The translations under genes and the position numbers were made by a program. The notes beneath the pieces are model-generated. The model did no database searches. It had not been told where the DNA came from and saw nothing but the letters and a program-made list of their open reading frames with translations. Shown in pieces: positions 48,234 through 61,812 of a stretch of 64,000 bases of DNA. Numbering within the stretch: the first letter of the stretch is position 1; every line of letters begins with the position of its first letter. Location: assembly GCA_025677815.1 (NCBI GenBank), contig JAIXMP010000028.1, forward strand, positions 62,001 to 126,000, read 5' to 3'. The DNA is from Phascolomyces articulosus (Eukaryota > Mucoromycota > Mucoromycetes > Mucorales > Lichtheimiaceae).

Positions 48234-48402
48234 TAATACACGAGCGATTAATACGGAATGTAACACTTCACCTATACTTTTTCCAAATGAATCGGATGCA
48301 AAAGTGTGTCGTTATATGAGTGCCGGTTCTGTGGAATCGAGTTCTGGTGATGAAGGAGACGAAGGGATGTCTTCCAATTTACAAGACCTATGCTTCAGGT
48401 GA
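48234..48402 (+). pseudogene. coding exon interrupted by MULE-B (right part)
   Basis: Continues the frame of 43844-44025 for 56 codons to TGA (48400-48402). It is Ser/Glu/Asp-rich (SVESSSGDEGDEG) and so probably a disordered region. The last codons overlap a GTGAGA donor (CTTCAG-GTGAGA), so the exon probably splices onward rather than ending here. No downstream exon was identified. Confidence 0.5.
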
Positions 48403-50697
48403 GAACCCCAACTATAATAAAATGGAATAAAGTGTCAAAGAATGCACAGGTCCTGTTTCCTCGTAGGAAAATGTACCTTCTTTCCAATTCTTGTCTCATT
48501 CATACATAATAATAATACAACTATTCTTAAATGAGATGAAGCCTCTTTTAAATGACTCATTGAGCTAGTATTGTGGGTTGAATCATGATGAGTTGACCTT
48601 TGTAAATATTTCGTTTTTTTTTTCATTTCTAAATGGGCGTTCCATATCTCAATTTTTTTTTGTGTTGAGTGGTCATTATCTTTACAAACAATGTGTCTAC
48701 CTAGGATTCATTGTTGTCGAAGATGAACATAATTATTTGAGGTAGTAAAACACGAAAAATTTGCGTGTTTTTACATATACCAGGTGATATTACATTCCTT
48801 ATATATAATCCCAACTTTTTACAAAAAGGTTACAAAGTATAATGAAGATGCATAATCCTGTGTAAAGTGGTAGTTCATAAAGTTATATGGACTCAACGTC
48901 ATTTTTTATTATTACTATACTCTACGTTAATAATCCTTTGGAATTTCTTGGATACTACAATGACCATTCATACACAAGTTCACTTGGTTTATCGACCACT
49001 ACTTTTTTTGATTTGGGGGAGAATGTCATCTTCCTCGCGCTTGGATCACCTTTTTGGATTCGGGAAATGAAATCCTGCATAAAGTGACAAGCGGTAACCT
49101 TCTTCCACATGAAGCGATTGTAAAGAACATAACACGAATCAAAGTATTTTCGTGGTACACATATATTACTTATCAAACTTTATCCTTGACTGATCATGTA
49201 ATCGCTGTATATATATATAATTTCAAATGCTTCCAATTCTGAGATTGAACCTTTTTCTTCGTATTATAATTAATCCAATTATTTTATTTTTTAACTTTCC
49301 CATAGATTCTATTTATCATGAACTCATCCTCATGTAAGTAATGAATATATAAAAGGTTTCCTTGGGACTAAATTATCGTGAGACATGAAATTTTTTTTTG
49401 TTCATATTATCTTTTATATTATAAAAGTTATGTGAATATCAATTACCAAGTCGGTTCGTTTGTCTATTTTGTCATGATGAGAAAATAATAATAATTAACT
49501 TTAGACTATTAAGTAAAAAAAAAACAAGTTATAAATAGAATTGTTTGGTTTTTTGATCTTTTTTGACAGGCAGCAGCAGGTCCATTATACAAATACTACC
49601 AATCTTTTTTTATAATACTAATATTGCTACTAATCCATTTAATTCACTCTTTTCATTCATTTCCCTAAATGAGTTCAACGTTGTGCAAAAAATGGATATT
49701 TCAAATTACTAGCTTCACTAAAAAAAAGATCATTCACTCTTAAGTCCTAAGTCCGTACGAGATAATTATAATGCATTGTAAATTTTGTTTAAAACAAAAC
49801 AAGAAACAGACTATGATAAGATAAATTTTTCAAATGTGCTTTTTATTATTATTATTATTATTATGAATGTTCTGTCTCAAATAAATAAATAAATAAATAA
49901 TATAATAGAGTAATAGTTTGGCAGTCATAGAGTAAAGTTGGTTTTTTGTTGTTGTTGATCACGTAATAAAAACATATATAAAAACTGAATTAAATATATA
50001 TATAAAATGCTATACAGTTTTTTTTCTTTTCTCTTTATCAAATCCGGTATAAAAAAATAAAAAATAGAGAGAAAAAAAAATTATAAAAAAAAGAAGTATA
50101 CAAATAATAGAATGGATGATTGAAAACTAAAAAAAAAAAAAAAAAAGGGAGCGTAACAAACGAAAAAAGAAGAAGAAAAAATAGACATGGGAATCTTTAA
50201 TATATAATTATAAAAGGGTCATAGAAAAATATCAAATTGTTGATGATATTTTGAAAGGTGTAGGAGAAAGAGAGAGGTGTGTGTGTGTGTGTGTGTGTGT
50301 GTGAATTGGGTATAAAATGTATAAAACTTTCCCTTTTTTTTCTTCTTTATCCTTCCCGATCGACGGGTAAAATGGAAGGGGAAAAAAGGGGAAAGGAGAA
50401 AGAGAGGAACAAAGGTTTTTTTTATGTGTTGTGTGATAAGAGATATATAGGTAATATGTGAGAAAAAAAATAGGATATGTTTTTTTTCATATCCATATAT
50501 ATATATATATATATAAAAGAGAAACAAAAATTCATATATAAAATATATAAGAAATATAGGGGAAAGAGTTAGGAGAGAGGGGTGTTTTTTTTGATGTGTT
50601 ATATAGTTGAATAATAAGTTGCTGTTTGTTGATTGTTATATATGTGTATTGAAAAATGGAATGATGCATTATATATATATATATATATATATATAAT
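48403..50697. other. gene-poor AT-rich stretch with microsatellites
   Basis: A minus-strand frame at 48955-49176 has moderately mixed composition but no splice partner or motif. Tandem repeats: TTA near 49845-49862, AAAT near 49880-49900, GT (14 units) at 50277-50302 and AT near 50670-50695. The 3' flank of the GATA gene lies at the right end. Confidence 0.4.
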
Positions 50698-52596
50698 TTA
50701 AAAATGCTGTAATGTGGTAGTGGGTGATGTAGTAAATGTAGGTGATGATGATGCTGTCGTTGTTGTCATGGATGATTCTTGTTGTTGTTGTTGTTGTTGT
50801 TGAAAATCTTCAGAAGAGGATGATTGTTGAAGAAGATGATGATAATGTTCACTACCATAAAGTAAGGATCGTAATACATTACATCGTTTTTCCAAAATAA
50901 CCAAAAAGCTTTGCATTTGATCAGGTGTCAATTGAGCCAATAAATGTCTGAATCGAGAATCATCCAAAGGTTCAGGTAACCAAGAAGAAGCCTCTTTTTC
51001 AATATCCAAGCTTACATGTGGTGGTGGAGTGGGTAATGAACTAGGTGGATCCAAACGAGCCATCTTGTTCATATGTTCCGATGTCATCAATCCATCTTCA
51101 TTAAAACAGGATTCATCTCCGGACCAGCCTCGACGACGCTTTTGTACTTTTTGTTTATGCATTGTAGCCGGTCTATTACGATGATGTAACTTGGCATATA
51201 AACCTATAAATTAAAAGGATGATATCATGTTAGAAATCCACCATATAAATATATATATGTATATTGGTTCTTTGATCCACCTTATCATGACTATAACATC
51301 TCAGTTTGAACCAGTAATAATAATAGAAAACTTACCACAAGCATTGCATACAGACTCGCCACGTTCATTTTTTCGCCATAATGGAGTATTTGTTTGTAGA
51401 CAATTTGCACATCGTTGTTGTTCATCACCTTCCATATTGAAAAGTTGACCAAGGAAAGGTTGATCCCCCTCTTGTACAATCATATCATCCGTGATGCTAT
51501 GATGAGGAGTAACATTGGGTATCGTGGTAACCATGGGTGGTGACATACTATTATTATTCGTACCGCTAGCAGTCGAGCTTGTAGTAGGGATCGACAACGG
51601 AGCTGTCATGGATGCTGAACAAGTGGTAGTGGGTGTTACCATCGAAGCATGAATGTCATTTTTGTTATTATTCATGTGAGGAGATACATGGTTATTATTA
51701 TTATTTTTGTTGTTGTTATTATTATTACTATTATTGTTATTGTTACTATTACGACGTTGCTTTTGTTCACATGTTGGTACTGATGGATGATGAGAATGCT
51801 CTTTATTATTATTGTTATTGATCTTGGCTCGATTTGTTGAATTCATGATAGGTTGTTGTTGTTGTTGTTGTTGTTGCTCATGCTGTTGCTGTTGTTGTTT
51901 TTGACGAATATGTAAAGGACGATGCGAACCATATTGTTTGAAATATAATCCACAAGCATTACATAAAGAATGGGCTCGATCAGGTGTGCGTCGCCAAAGA
52001 GGTGTTTTAGTGACATGACAATTATAACATTCTAATTGTCTTGGTGGACGAGATGTTTTTGGTTTTTCCGTTGTACCGACAGAAGTTGAAGTTGATTCGG
52101 ATACAACAGGAACAGATGACGTTGAATGATGCTGTTGTTGTGGACCCATGTGTAAAGCAGCTGCAGCTGCAGCCATAGCAGCCGAGTTTTCTTCGAAATG
52201 AATATGAAATGAAGAAGGATCTTGTTGTTGTGATGGATCCATGGAGGATGACATTATTCCATGGGTATTGTTATTGTTGCCACCATGATGAAAGGATGAA
52301 GAAGTATTAGGTTGATATAAGGCGGAAATTGATTGTAAAACAGCAATTGGTAAATTTTGAAAATTGTTTGGATCAAAAAATAAATTATGTGGACTATCAA
52401 AAGAGGCACTGGATGATGTAGGTGATGGGAAACTATTAAAAGTTTGATGTGGTTGATGTGGATGATTTCCCAAGAGTGTAGAAGTTAATGTGTCATTGGC
52501 TGATGAAGGAGAAGGTAATGCATGATGTTGTAGTACACTAAGACGATCATTTGAAGTGTCTACCAAAAGATAATCCGAAGAAGTAGTTTGAGTCAT
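50698..52596 (-). CDS. two-finger GATA transcription factor
   Basis: Exons 52596-51336 and 51203-50698 give 588 aa. Finger 1 (Cys190, 193, 212, 215) is C-x2-C-x18-C-x2-C followed by [18 protein letters not shown]. Finger 2 (Cys396, 399, 417, 420) is C-x2-C-x17-C-x2-C, and its [15 protein letters not shown] tail is supplied by exon 2, which proves the intron (GTAAGT donor, TTTATAG acceptor). It should be a nuclear factor binding GATA sites. The N-terminus has Ser-, Asn- and Ala-rich stretches; poly-Gln and poly-Asn tracts separate the fingers; the C-terminus has RKR-type basic clusters, a Leu-rich segment ([20 protein letters not shown]) and a Q8 tract. Two unlike fingers occur in fungal siderophore-repressor and other GATA factors. 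The linker lacks the Cys-rich motif of siderophore repressors, so I do not give a symbol. Confidence 0.93.
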
Positions 52597-53012
52597 TCAA
52601 ACGGTACTGATTAAAAAAAAGTGCAAAAGAAAAGAAAAAAGAGTTGGGGGTTGTTGTTGTTCAAGACAAAAAGAGAAAGAAAAGTTTTTTTGGTTAAAGA
52701 AGTTTATAAAAAATAAACGAATTTTGTTGAATGTTTTTCTAAAAAGCGAAAAGAAAGAAAAAGCAAAAGAAGAAGAAATCTTGTTTTGTCGGTTTTCGAG
52801 GTAACGTTTATATATTCGCGCAAAAAAAAAAAAAAAAAAAAAATAGTCCCAATATGTTATAAGATATGCTGTGTGTGTGTATTTAATATGTTGGTGAGGT
52901 AGTCTATATAAAAAAAATCGTTCGTAAATTTAGTAACCCACACAGAATTGTATTATAACACACACTGGCTAATCCCAAACGAAAAAAAAAGATGGTAACT
53001 CATCCCCCCATT

Positions 53013-53048
<36 letters not shown>

Positions 53049-56000
53049 AATACTCTCCTCTTCTCTTTTTCTGTGTGCTTAATGATGTTGATGATACTAT
53101 TCCCCCCCAAAAATGCTACGGTTTTATATAACTCTAGGATTCTCCTCCTTTGACCTTCTCTGTCTCCCCCGCTTCTTTGTCAATTGAACAAATGAATCTC
53201 GATACCTTTTGTGGATGTTGTATAAAAAATATAAAATAGCTTGTGCAACAAAAGAGTAATCCAACCAAAACCCTTTTTTAAACTTTCGGTTTTAAACAAA
53301 TGGGTTCCTGTATTACCTCCTCCTTTTTTACTTCTTCTTCCTCCCTCCCCCCGTTTCTTTATTGGTCTTTTTTAACCCCCATGCTCCCCCCCTCTTCTTC
53401 TTCTCTTCTCTTTCTCTCTCTCCTTCTTTATCATAAATAGAGTGGATTAAAAAGACTATATATATGGATCCCCTTTCTCATAGAAACATATTATTGTGTA
53501 GAAATAATCGGAAGTCGGATTACAAAAGGGTGAACCGATACATTATTATTTATTTATATTAAACACCATAATACTCAATATATATATATATATATAACAA
53601 TAGGATACTTTAATGCGGAAATCTAATATGTTTGAGAGTTATAAACCCACGCGACACAATGAGTGTTTGACTGTGGTGCAACCTTTTGTTCGTGTAATCC
53701 ATTCCCAACCTGGTTCTAGTTCTTTTTGTGTTGCAATTCTATTTCTTTTATCATCCCTTCATTTATTTATTTTTTTGGCCTTTAAACAAAATAACAGTGT
53801 CATTCAAATTGTCATGACCCATGGCATAGAATTCAAGTAAAAAGAAAGTAGAATAAGAATAGATAAAAGATGCGTTATCGAGCCAATGAGATGCATGAAC
53901 TTTTCATCGTTGTCGGTGTTTTATTCTTATTCTTTTTATCTATATCCGATTCATTCTCTAATTGGTTGGAGATTAAGATAGTTTGCAAGTTCGTGACTTG
54001 AAGAGGAGGTTGGAATAGATTACACAAAAGAAGAGAATACAATAATAGAATAAAAAGGGGAATGGGACAAACAAAGTAATAGAGGCGCGGTTTTGTTAAC
54101 GCGCGATAACGATAAAGAAGGGAAAATCATTAGTGGCTGGTTAAACAAATAGAATAATAATAATAATATTTTATATATAAAAAAAAATTTTTTTAAAGTA
54201 AAATAAAAGAATAATGCTACACCCGATACCTTCCCTCAACCCCCCTTTTGGGTTCAAAGGTGCACCCCCATTTTGAAAGGCTCCTCCCCCCTTTCTTTTT
54301 TTTTTTTTTTTACAATATTATTGCTATGGTTAATGTTTTTATTACCATTGAGTTGTCATAAGTAATTATTTGATTGCTATGGTTACCATTTTGTTGAAAT
54401 AATGATTATTCGGTTTATCATGATGATTCGAACGTTTAACACGGTAAATGTAAGTTGCTATGGTAGAACGTTTTAAACATTTTATTTTTTACACAATGTG
54501 GGTTATACCATATATGTCGTCACGTATTGCGCAATTGTCTGCATTAAGATCAAGCTCAATAAATTTATCCTATTGGTGGAGAATTCTGTCACGGCTGATC
54601 ACTCCTGCTCCCCCTTTTCTTTTTACATGCAGTGGCCGTGTCAAGGTACACATACACACATAAATAGACTATGACTACTATATATTTTTTTTATTGTAAG
54701 GTCGGGGTTTCCTTTTTATTATATATTCCAACATAATTTCTTTACAATAGGCTATTCCTATAATGTGGTTTCCTCTTGCATTATTATTATTATTTTACGC
54801 CTCAAACATAACAATTTTTTTATAATAATAATAATAATAAATCATCCCCCTCCTTTTTCTATTCCTTCTTTAAACTAAAATAATAACCTCTTTCTTCTTC
54901 CCCCCAAACCCCACCTTTTCATTGCTAAAATAACATCTCCCAAGAGGGAATCAATTCATGTTTTTTTTGTTTGTTACCTAAAGATAGTTTTATGGAAATC
55001 TGGGGTTTGCGTTATATATGCTAAATTCCAAACAAGAAAGTCTTTTTTAGAGTGAGAGTAAGTCGATATACTCCATTTGGGATTTCACATAAATTCACAT
55101 CACACACACCCACGAATACATGAAATGAATATAGAAAAAATAAACATATCCATACATATGGATGAAGAGATAATGGAGTTTATCAGCTTATCTTTTTTCT
55201 TGTCAGCTGTATTTTATCTTCTAATGGTAGTTCACAAGATATATATATTCAATAATGATACTTGTCAATGAAATGTCTTGGCTCAGCAAATCAATTCGAT
55301 AACGCAGGGCTTTTTAATTATTTTAATTTATTTTGAACGAATGATGTTTTAATACTAGGTACATTACATACATATACAGAAGGCATCCCATAATAACAAA
55401 AGAGGCCGCGTAATGGATAATAACAATAATGAATATTGTAGTAGAAAAAAGATTGATTATCAAATCAGGTTCTTTAACACATTCTTTTTTTTTCTGCTGA
55501 GCATTTATTGCTACTACTTTAAAATACATATATACATAGTTATTATGTTCTATAAAGAGCAGTGAGTAAGTGAGAGAGAGTCGACATCTTTATTACATTC
55601 TATAACATAGTCACCCCCCATAATAATTTACATGAAACGATTATTTATTAAAGGAAACTACTACTACTTTATTCTTTATTTTTTTCCCAGGATCTTTTTT
55701 TAGTAGTAGTAGTAGTAGTTGTTAATGTAATTGTAGATGAATCTTCTTGTTTCTAACATTATTATAGAACACCTATTTTTCTTATTATTATTATAATAAT
55801 AATGTTCAAACATGGAATGCACACACAGAGAAGAGAGAACCCGGGAAGGAAAAACTTTAGTAGTAGAAAAACAAGGAGTTTATTATACATGTAAAAAACA
55901 AAGTTGGGGGGGGAAGGAAGAGGAGGACGGAGGGGGGGGGAATAATGTTATTATTACTACTACTTACTGTACTTATTCCTATAATAAACATATAGAATAA

Positions 56001-57427
56001 CTTATATATTAGATAGCAGTATCCTTTTTTAAGAAGGTGAGGCACTTCTTATTGGTTCCAGATCGCCAACTTGCATTCGAAAATTCTTTTTTAATACACA
56101 ACACAATAAATAATAATAATAATAATAATAATACAAACCAAGAGCAGCAACAACTGCAGGTATAATAACCATGTTTGGAAATGTGAGGTTATTAAGTCTT
56201 CTAATATAAAACAATATATAATATATGATAAAGAAGAAAAAGAGCCTATTCTATTACACTAAATAATGGATGAAGTCAAGTAGTATTCTCTCCCCCCCCC
56301 AAGAAAAAATACAAATTAACCCCAGGTTTTTTTTCTTTCTCACTCTTGGCAGAACTGTATGGACTTAAAGTTTTGAAAAAAAAAAAAAGATCGTCGTCGT
56401 ACAATAACGCAATATGTACTACCTAGAAAGAGCGCACACACTTTTTTTTTTGATTTAGACGATCTCCCTCTTTCTCCCAACAGTCAGTCAATGATTCCAC
56501 AGTATTCTCTTTTTTCAGTACCGTGTGTAATATACTTGGTATAAATAAAAAAAAGTGTGTTCTCTTTTATTCTTGAACCCCAAGAATCCACCATCTGCTG
56601 TAGAACCATTCTATCATAGAATACAATAACAATAGCATCATATAAAGTAAGTAGTAGTAAAAAATTGTCGTTTCATTAAAGTATAACATAGTAATAATTA
56701 TTATATTATAAATGTTTTTTTTCATATATATAAAACCAGCCCTTCAATCAAAAAGATCCATTTGCTTATGAGTCACACACATCGAAAAATGATTTTTAAT
56801 GGTTTAATAACGTATTGCATTAGAAAAAAAGAACGCGCGCCACGCCTATTCGCTTGTTATTTTTTTTTCTATTCTAAGTAGATTCTCCTTCTCTAACTAA
56901 TTTATGTGAACTCCTTTATTTTCACTAGACTCAATCTGGCAAGTAAAATCAGACGACCCAATTTCTTCATGGTCTTTTTTGTTCATCGGAGCACCAGCGA
57001 TCCCGTTGTCTAAAATATTTTAAAGTAAGGGGGGAGAGGAATAAGTTACAGAGTTTGTATATATATATAAAAAAAAAAGAAGAATTGGTTGATGCATCAC
57101 GAAAACAAATGATGATAATGGCTACACAAAAAAAAAGCTTAGTTCTTATGTGATCTATTGTAATGCGATCCATGAATGCCATTGGCTTAAACGAGTACAC
57201 GTGTGTCGGGTGCAACTTTTTTATTATCATGTAATGTATTATATAAAAAATAAAATTGCGCGCGCGGCGTAAAGAATGACTTTTCGTAACGTAAAAAAAA
57301 ATGCATCATCGTGTAATATTTATATATATATATATATAAACTCTAAATTGAATTACATTTTATTATATATAGTAATATCTATATAATAAAAAAAAAGAAA
57401 CTAAGTATTTTATATATATATATCGCT
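52597..57427. other. gene-free AT-rich stretch with microsatellites
   Basis: The 5' flank of the GATA gene contains a TC repeat (about 53020-53044) and poly-A runs. GCTATGGTT occurs near 54324 and 54376 and again, modified, near 54456; these resemble half X-boxes. Homopolymer G tracts lie near 55902-55940. Several TAA/ATT/AGT repeats occur at 54779-54842, 55700-55720 and 56109-56133. No gene is supported. Confidence 0.45.
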
Positions 57428-58566
57428 TTATGAACTTTGTCCATAAACATATGTGTCCCATGGGAATGGAATAAATGTGGGTATCTTGCCGTCACCAGGA
57501 CCTTCAGTTTCTGGGATACAATATTCAAGAAAAGTAACATCCAAGAATCGTCCAAACTTGTATCCAGTATTACGGAATACACCAGCTTCATTAAATCCAA
57601 GAGATTTGAATAATCCAATTGAGGGTGTATTTTCAGAAGTGATACCAGCTTTTTTTTAAGTAGATCGATCCATCATCATCACATATATATATATATATAT
57701 AAAAGAAAATTAGATGCGTCACGATGAAAGAAAGAAAAAACGTGAGGAGGTATGCATTTCCTTTTTTTGTGTATGTGTGTGTGGCGTAAAAATCCTGTTT
57801 TTTCTTCTTCCCCAGAACAATCGATTTTCTATCTCTTTTTTTCTTACCTGTAATAGCCTTAAATTTCAAATCTTTGGCAATTCGCATGATTTCAAGTGAT
57901 AATAAACGTCCAAGGCCCTGACGATGATGATCTAAATGAATATAGACTGTAATTTCTGCTGATCTACATATTTATAACAAACAAATAATATATATATATA
58001 ATATAAAGTAGTAGAGAGGAGAAAGTTTTTAATATAAAAAATCAATAATAAACACATTTTTTCCCCAGATCACAAATGATGGACGATTTTTTTCTTGTGT
58101 AATCTATAGCCCTCACTACTGTTACTCCCCCAATACACAATCACATCTGAAATTTCTATCGTGTTGTAATTTATCATTGTTCTTTTTCTTTCTTAAACTT
58201 CAAACAAGAATGGGTCCACCACTCCCACCCTCTCTCTCCTCCCCCAGTCAACTACAGACATACACACACATACTCTCTCTCTCTAAATAGATAGATCACT
58301 TACAAGTTATATGCAGGCTTGGACCTGAAACTACCCAAATAACTATAAGCAACAGTTTGACCCGTGGTCTTTTCTACTGCCACAATAGCGGGATATCCCA
58401 TTTCCTTTGTTGTCTCGAACCATTTTTTCATATAGTCTACTGTCAGAGGATCGTAAATAAATAATCCTGTCGAGTTGGTAATGCGTTCATTGTAAATCTC
58501 TGTAATAGCAGGTAGATCTTGTTCTTCCACTTTACGGATCGAATAACGTTCTAATGGATTAGGCAT
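57428..58566 (-). CDS. GNAT N-acetyltransferase, phosphinothricin/methionine-sulfoximine acetyltransferase-like
   Basis: Exons 58566-58304, 57963-57848 and 57648-57428 join in phase to give 199 aa, close to the 170-200 aa usual for the family. It should transfer an acetyl group from acetyl-CoA to a small amine. Residues 10-60 carry R-x-V-E-E-Q-D-L-P-A-I-T-E-I-Y-N, the typical PAT start. VYIHLDHHRQGLGRLL is motif A, with Q-G-L-G as the pyrophosphate loop. ENTPSIGLFKSLGF is the C-terminal motif (N-x-x-S...L...G-F). The FGRFLDVTFLEY strand completes the fold. The end (IPFPWDTYVYG) is slightly longer than bacterial relatives. It is divergent from the fluoride exporter. Bacterial homologues confer bialaphos resistance; the natural substrate here is unknown. 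Introns carry CT and AT repeats but have normal splice ends. Confidence 0.9.
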
Positions 58567-58753
58567 TGTTTTTTTTTATTATGTTGTTATAAAGTTATTA
58601 AAGAAGAAGAAAAAAAGAGGAAATAAAAGACACTTTATTATGACTTGTCAAAAGTGAGTCAACAACATACTCCTTATCTCCTTTTCCAACTAAAAAAAAA
58701 AAAGTCGGGAAAAAAAACTTCCTTAAACCAATACGCTTCGTTCCTGTTCCGTT
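58567..58753. promoter_or_regulatory. 187-bp divergent promoter, acetyltransferase / fluoride exporter
   Basis: The two ATGs face away from each other with only 187 bp between them, so their promoters must overlap. T- and A-rich runs flank a mixed middle (ACTTGTCAAAAGTGAGTCAAC). Shared regulation is possible but not shown. Confidence 0.6.
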
Positions 58754-60352
58754 ATGCCCGAACCTCGGCCAGGTCATAATGATAATTCAATGGCCATGGA
58801 TAAGGACACTCAGTCAACATTGATAAACCTTGCTGGTGGGGAACAACAATCCAATTCGGGTAATGACGATACCACTGTATTTGCAGAACTACCTAAAAAC
58901 CAAAGTATTTGTAGTGTGAGAATGGGTTCATTCGATCCCAATGACAGCGACACAAGTCAACAAGAATTGAATCAGCGAAAAAAGAACAACAGGAACAATC
59001 AAGACGGAAATGACAAGGATTCTCAACCTACAATTGAACTTGCCACAGGAGAACCATCGGTACCTGACAATCATTATGCATTTGCTGAACTTCCTGATTT
59101 ACAATCTGCTGCTATTGATTTGGATGAACAGGATGAACATGGTGGAAAAAAGAAAAAAGTGCTTGTGGTGAAAGAAAACAAGATTGCAATTACTTTTATT
59201 ATTATCCCTATGGCTATCTTGGGGACCTTGATTCGAGTGGGTTTGATACGATTACAAACATATGATGGGCAACCTGTATTTAGTCTTGTTTATGCACAAT
59301 GGATTGGGTGTTTTATTATGGGTATGGTGGTGCAACAAAAAGATGCTTTATTACAATGGTAAAATATATATATCTTCTCTCATGTGTTTGAGTTTAGGAA
59401 GGGGGAATCATGGGTTTCAAGATAAGAAAGATCAACGCAACTGACAACTTTTTTTTTTTTTTCTAATCAGGTATCTTCCAATCCACGTTGGATTATCAAC
59501 AGGTTTATGTGGCTCCATTACGACCTTTTCATCCTGGCAATTAGATATCTTTAAAGCCTTTGCCAATTATGATGCATCAGATCATTACAGAGGTTACAAC
59601 ATACTTGCAGCCATTTCGCAATTATTAGTGACCTTGGCCATGTCCTTGAATGGTCTCGTGTTTGGATATCATGTCGGTCAACTATTATCGCGTGTCCCAC
59701 CTTTTCTCTATACTTATCCTATCTCTGAAATTATCCCACATGGTTATAGTCTTCATCATTTGAATCGTCATGATGCAGGTGTGATCACTCTGGGTACATT
59801 GAGTTGGATCGGGGTCATTCTTGCGGCTGCCTTGACGTCTCATCAACGCGATCTTACATTGGCATGTGTTTTTGCTCCCCTTGGCGCTTTACTTCGGTGG
59901 CACTTGTCTATCTTCAATACCAAAGTTTGGAAAGGTCAATTCTTTTTTGGTACTTTTCTGGCAAATATGATTGGTACTTTGGTATTGGCGATTGTTACGT
60001 TACTAGAATCGGGTGTGGTTGTATCCACTATTGGATGTCAAGTATTGCATGGTTTTGCAGAAGGGTTTTGTGGTTGCTTAACAACGATTTCGACTTTTAT
60101 GGTAAGAAGAAACTGTTTCTCTCTCTCTCTGTAATTGGATGAGATATAATAGAATGAAATGAATGGATTCAATAGTCAAGAAGCTAATGATTTTTCAATC
60201 GATTTTTTTTATAGGTTGAATTGTCCAATCTTCCTTTGAAACATACTTATACATATGGTATGACATCGGTGATCCTGGGTCAATGTTTTATGTTTTTGGT
60301 TTGTGGAACATTTATTTGGACGCAAGGCGTAAATCCTTCATGTTCAACATAA
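58754..60352 (+). CDS. FEX: fluoride exporter, FEX / CrcB (Fluc) family, two-domain
   Basis: Exons 58754-59358, 59471-60101 and 60215-60352 give 457 aa. FEX proteins export fluoride across the plasma membrane; eukaryotic ones are internal duplications of bacterial CrcB, and both halves are visible. Half 1 has ILGTLIRVGL (G-x-x-x-R), a helix with QWIGCFIMG and the signature GLCGSITTFSSW (from about residue 212). Half 2 has PLGALLRWHL, FFGTFLANMIGTLVL (conserved Asn) and GFCGCLTTISTF (about 400-411). About nine hydrophobic helices are seen. The first 140 residues are hydrophilic and contain a diverged internal repeat (FAELPKNQS and FAELPDLQS, each after a LA-x-GE box), not typical of yeast Fex1. 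In half 1 the usual Asn of the second helix appears as Gln/Trp (AQWIG). Start chosen at the first ATG of the open frame. Confidence 0.92.
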
Positions 60353-61812
60353 ACAAATCCATGATTTTCTCATTCTATCCATATGCATTATATACCCAAC
60401 ATAAGAAACAAATTATAATACTCTTTTTTTTATATTATTATTATTATTATTATTATCCGTAATACTATTTTCACGTTCTTTTTTTTTCTGTCTTTTCTAA
60501 TAACAACATCCCGTTGTACTCTAAATTCCCTATATATTACATTTTCTCCTCCAACAAATTAATCTTACCAAAAACAAATAAACTTAATAATCCATTATAA
60601 GGAAAAACAATGATTTCATGTGCAACTTGTTGATAGTGGCATTGAATGTGGCACCTTTTTTTTTGATAGATGCTATTTTTACAAATAACTGAAAAGAGTT
60701 TTATAGGGCTATGTATAAGTCATTGAATCAGCGATAACGTGGCATAGGGGCCCACCAAGATTAAGATAATTATATAATGCGATTTCTCTTATCTCATCAA
60801 AATGGATTTTCATAGAGGACAACGATGGGATAATAGATAGACAAGTCTTTTGTATCAATGGCTGTGTTTAATAAAAAAAAAAGAGTTGACTCATCTATCT
60901 TGATAATGGTGATGGGAATGGAATCTATGATAATAGAGTAATAGCCAGAACAGAAAAAAAAGTCTTTTATTTTTTTCATAGTATCAAATGTCAAATGGCA
61001 TATATTTTTCATCAATGATTCTGGCGAATGTATACAACACTTTTTTGTGGATTTATTCTTTGGTCTTATTCTTGAAAAGCAGTATTTTGATATTTTTTCG
61101 ATGATACTTTCTTTTTCTCCACTTTTATATACTTTTTTTTTTTATCATGGGGAAAAGAAAACTGAATGAATATCCAAATACACGGATAGACATATTCCAA
61201 AGCCCATCCATCGAAAGATAGAGAATTTTCGTCAAAGGTTTCGGAAGCATTTCGTGCAGAAAGGATTTCTGGATTTATGCTTATTATCCTTCTTTACACT
61301 CCTGAATAAAAGAATCATTACGATTTTCCATTCCCTATTCTCTAGAAAGTGGCCATGAATCAAAGAGTAACTCTCTCAGCCCACTCATTTTTTGCTGTGT
61401 AGAAAATCGGATTGCGTTGTTGACATGATCAGAAGTCAATCTAACTTCTAGTAGGAAAGTAGAGTAACACAATAATATGCGGGAATGAGCTGTATTTATA
61501 GCCCATACGCCAGTGATATGCAAGAATGGTTTTTATGAGGCGACTACTTCCCATTGCTATTGTAGAAAGATACATATTTTGACGTTGTGCCAAGCAGAAA
61601 TGTTTCTATTACGTATTTCAAAGATATAATTATATAAATTCTGGAAAACGGAATTATACGGAGATTGACAATATAACACACACTGACCGTTCATGACGGG
61701 TTGATGAATATCAAAGGTAACTATTACGTTGTCGTCATTGAATCATAAAATAGAACACTTCCATAGAATATAATATCAGAATCCATTATAGCACAAAAAA
61801 CATATACCAAGT
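60353..61812. other. gene-free stretch
   Basis: An AT-rich 3' flank (ATT repeat at about 60434-60456), then sequence without a supported gene. Short frames at 60797-61015 and 61335-61523 (minus) have no support. Confidence 0.4.
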
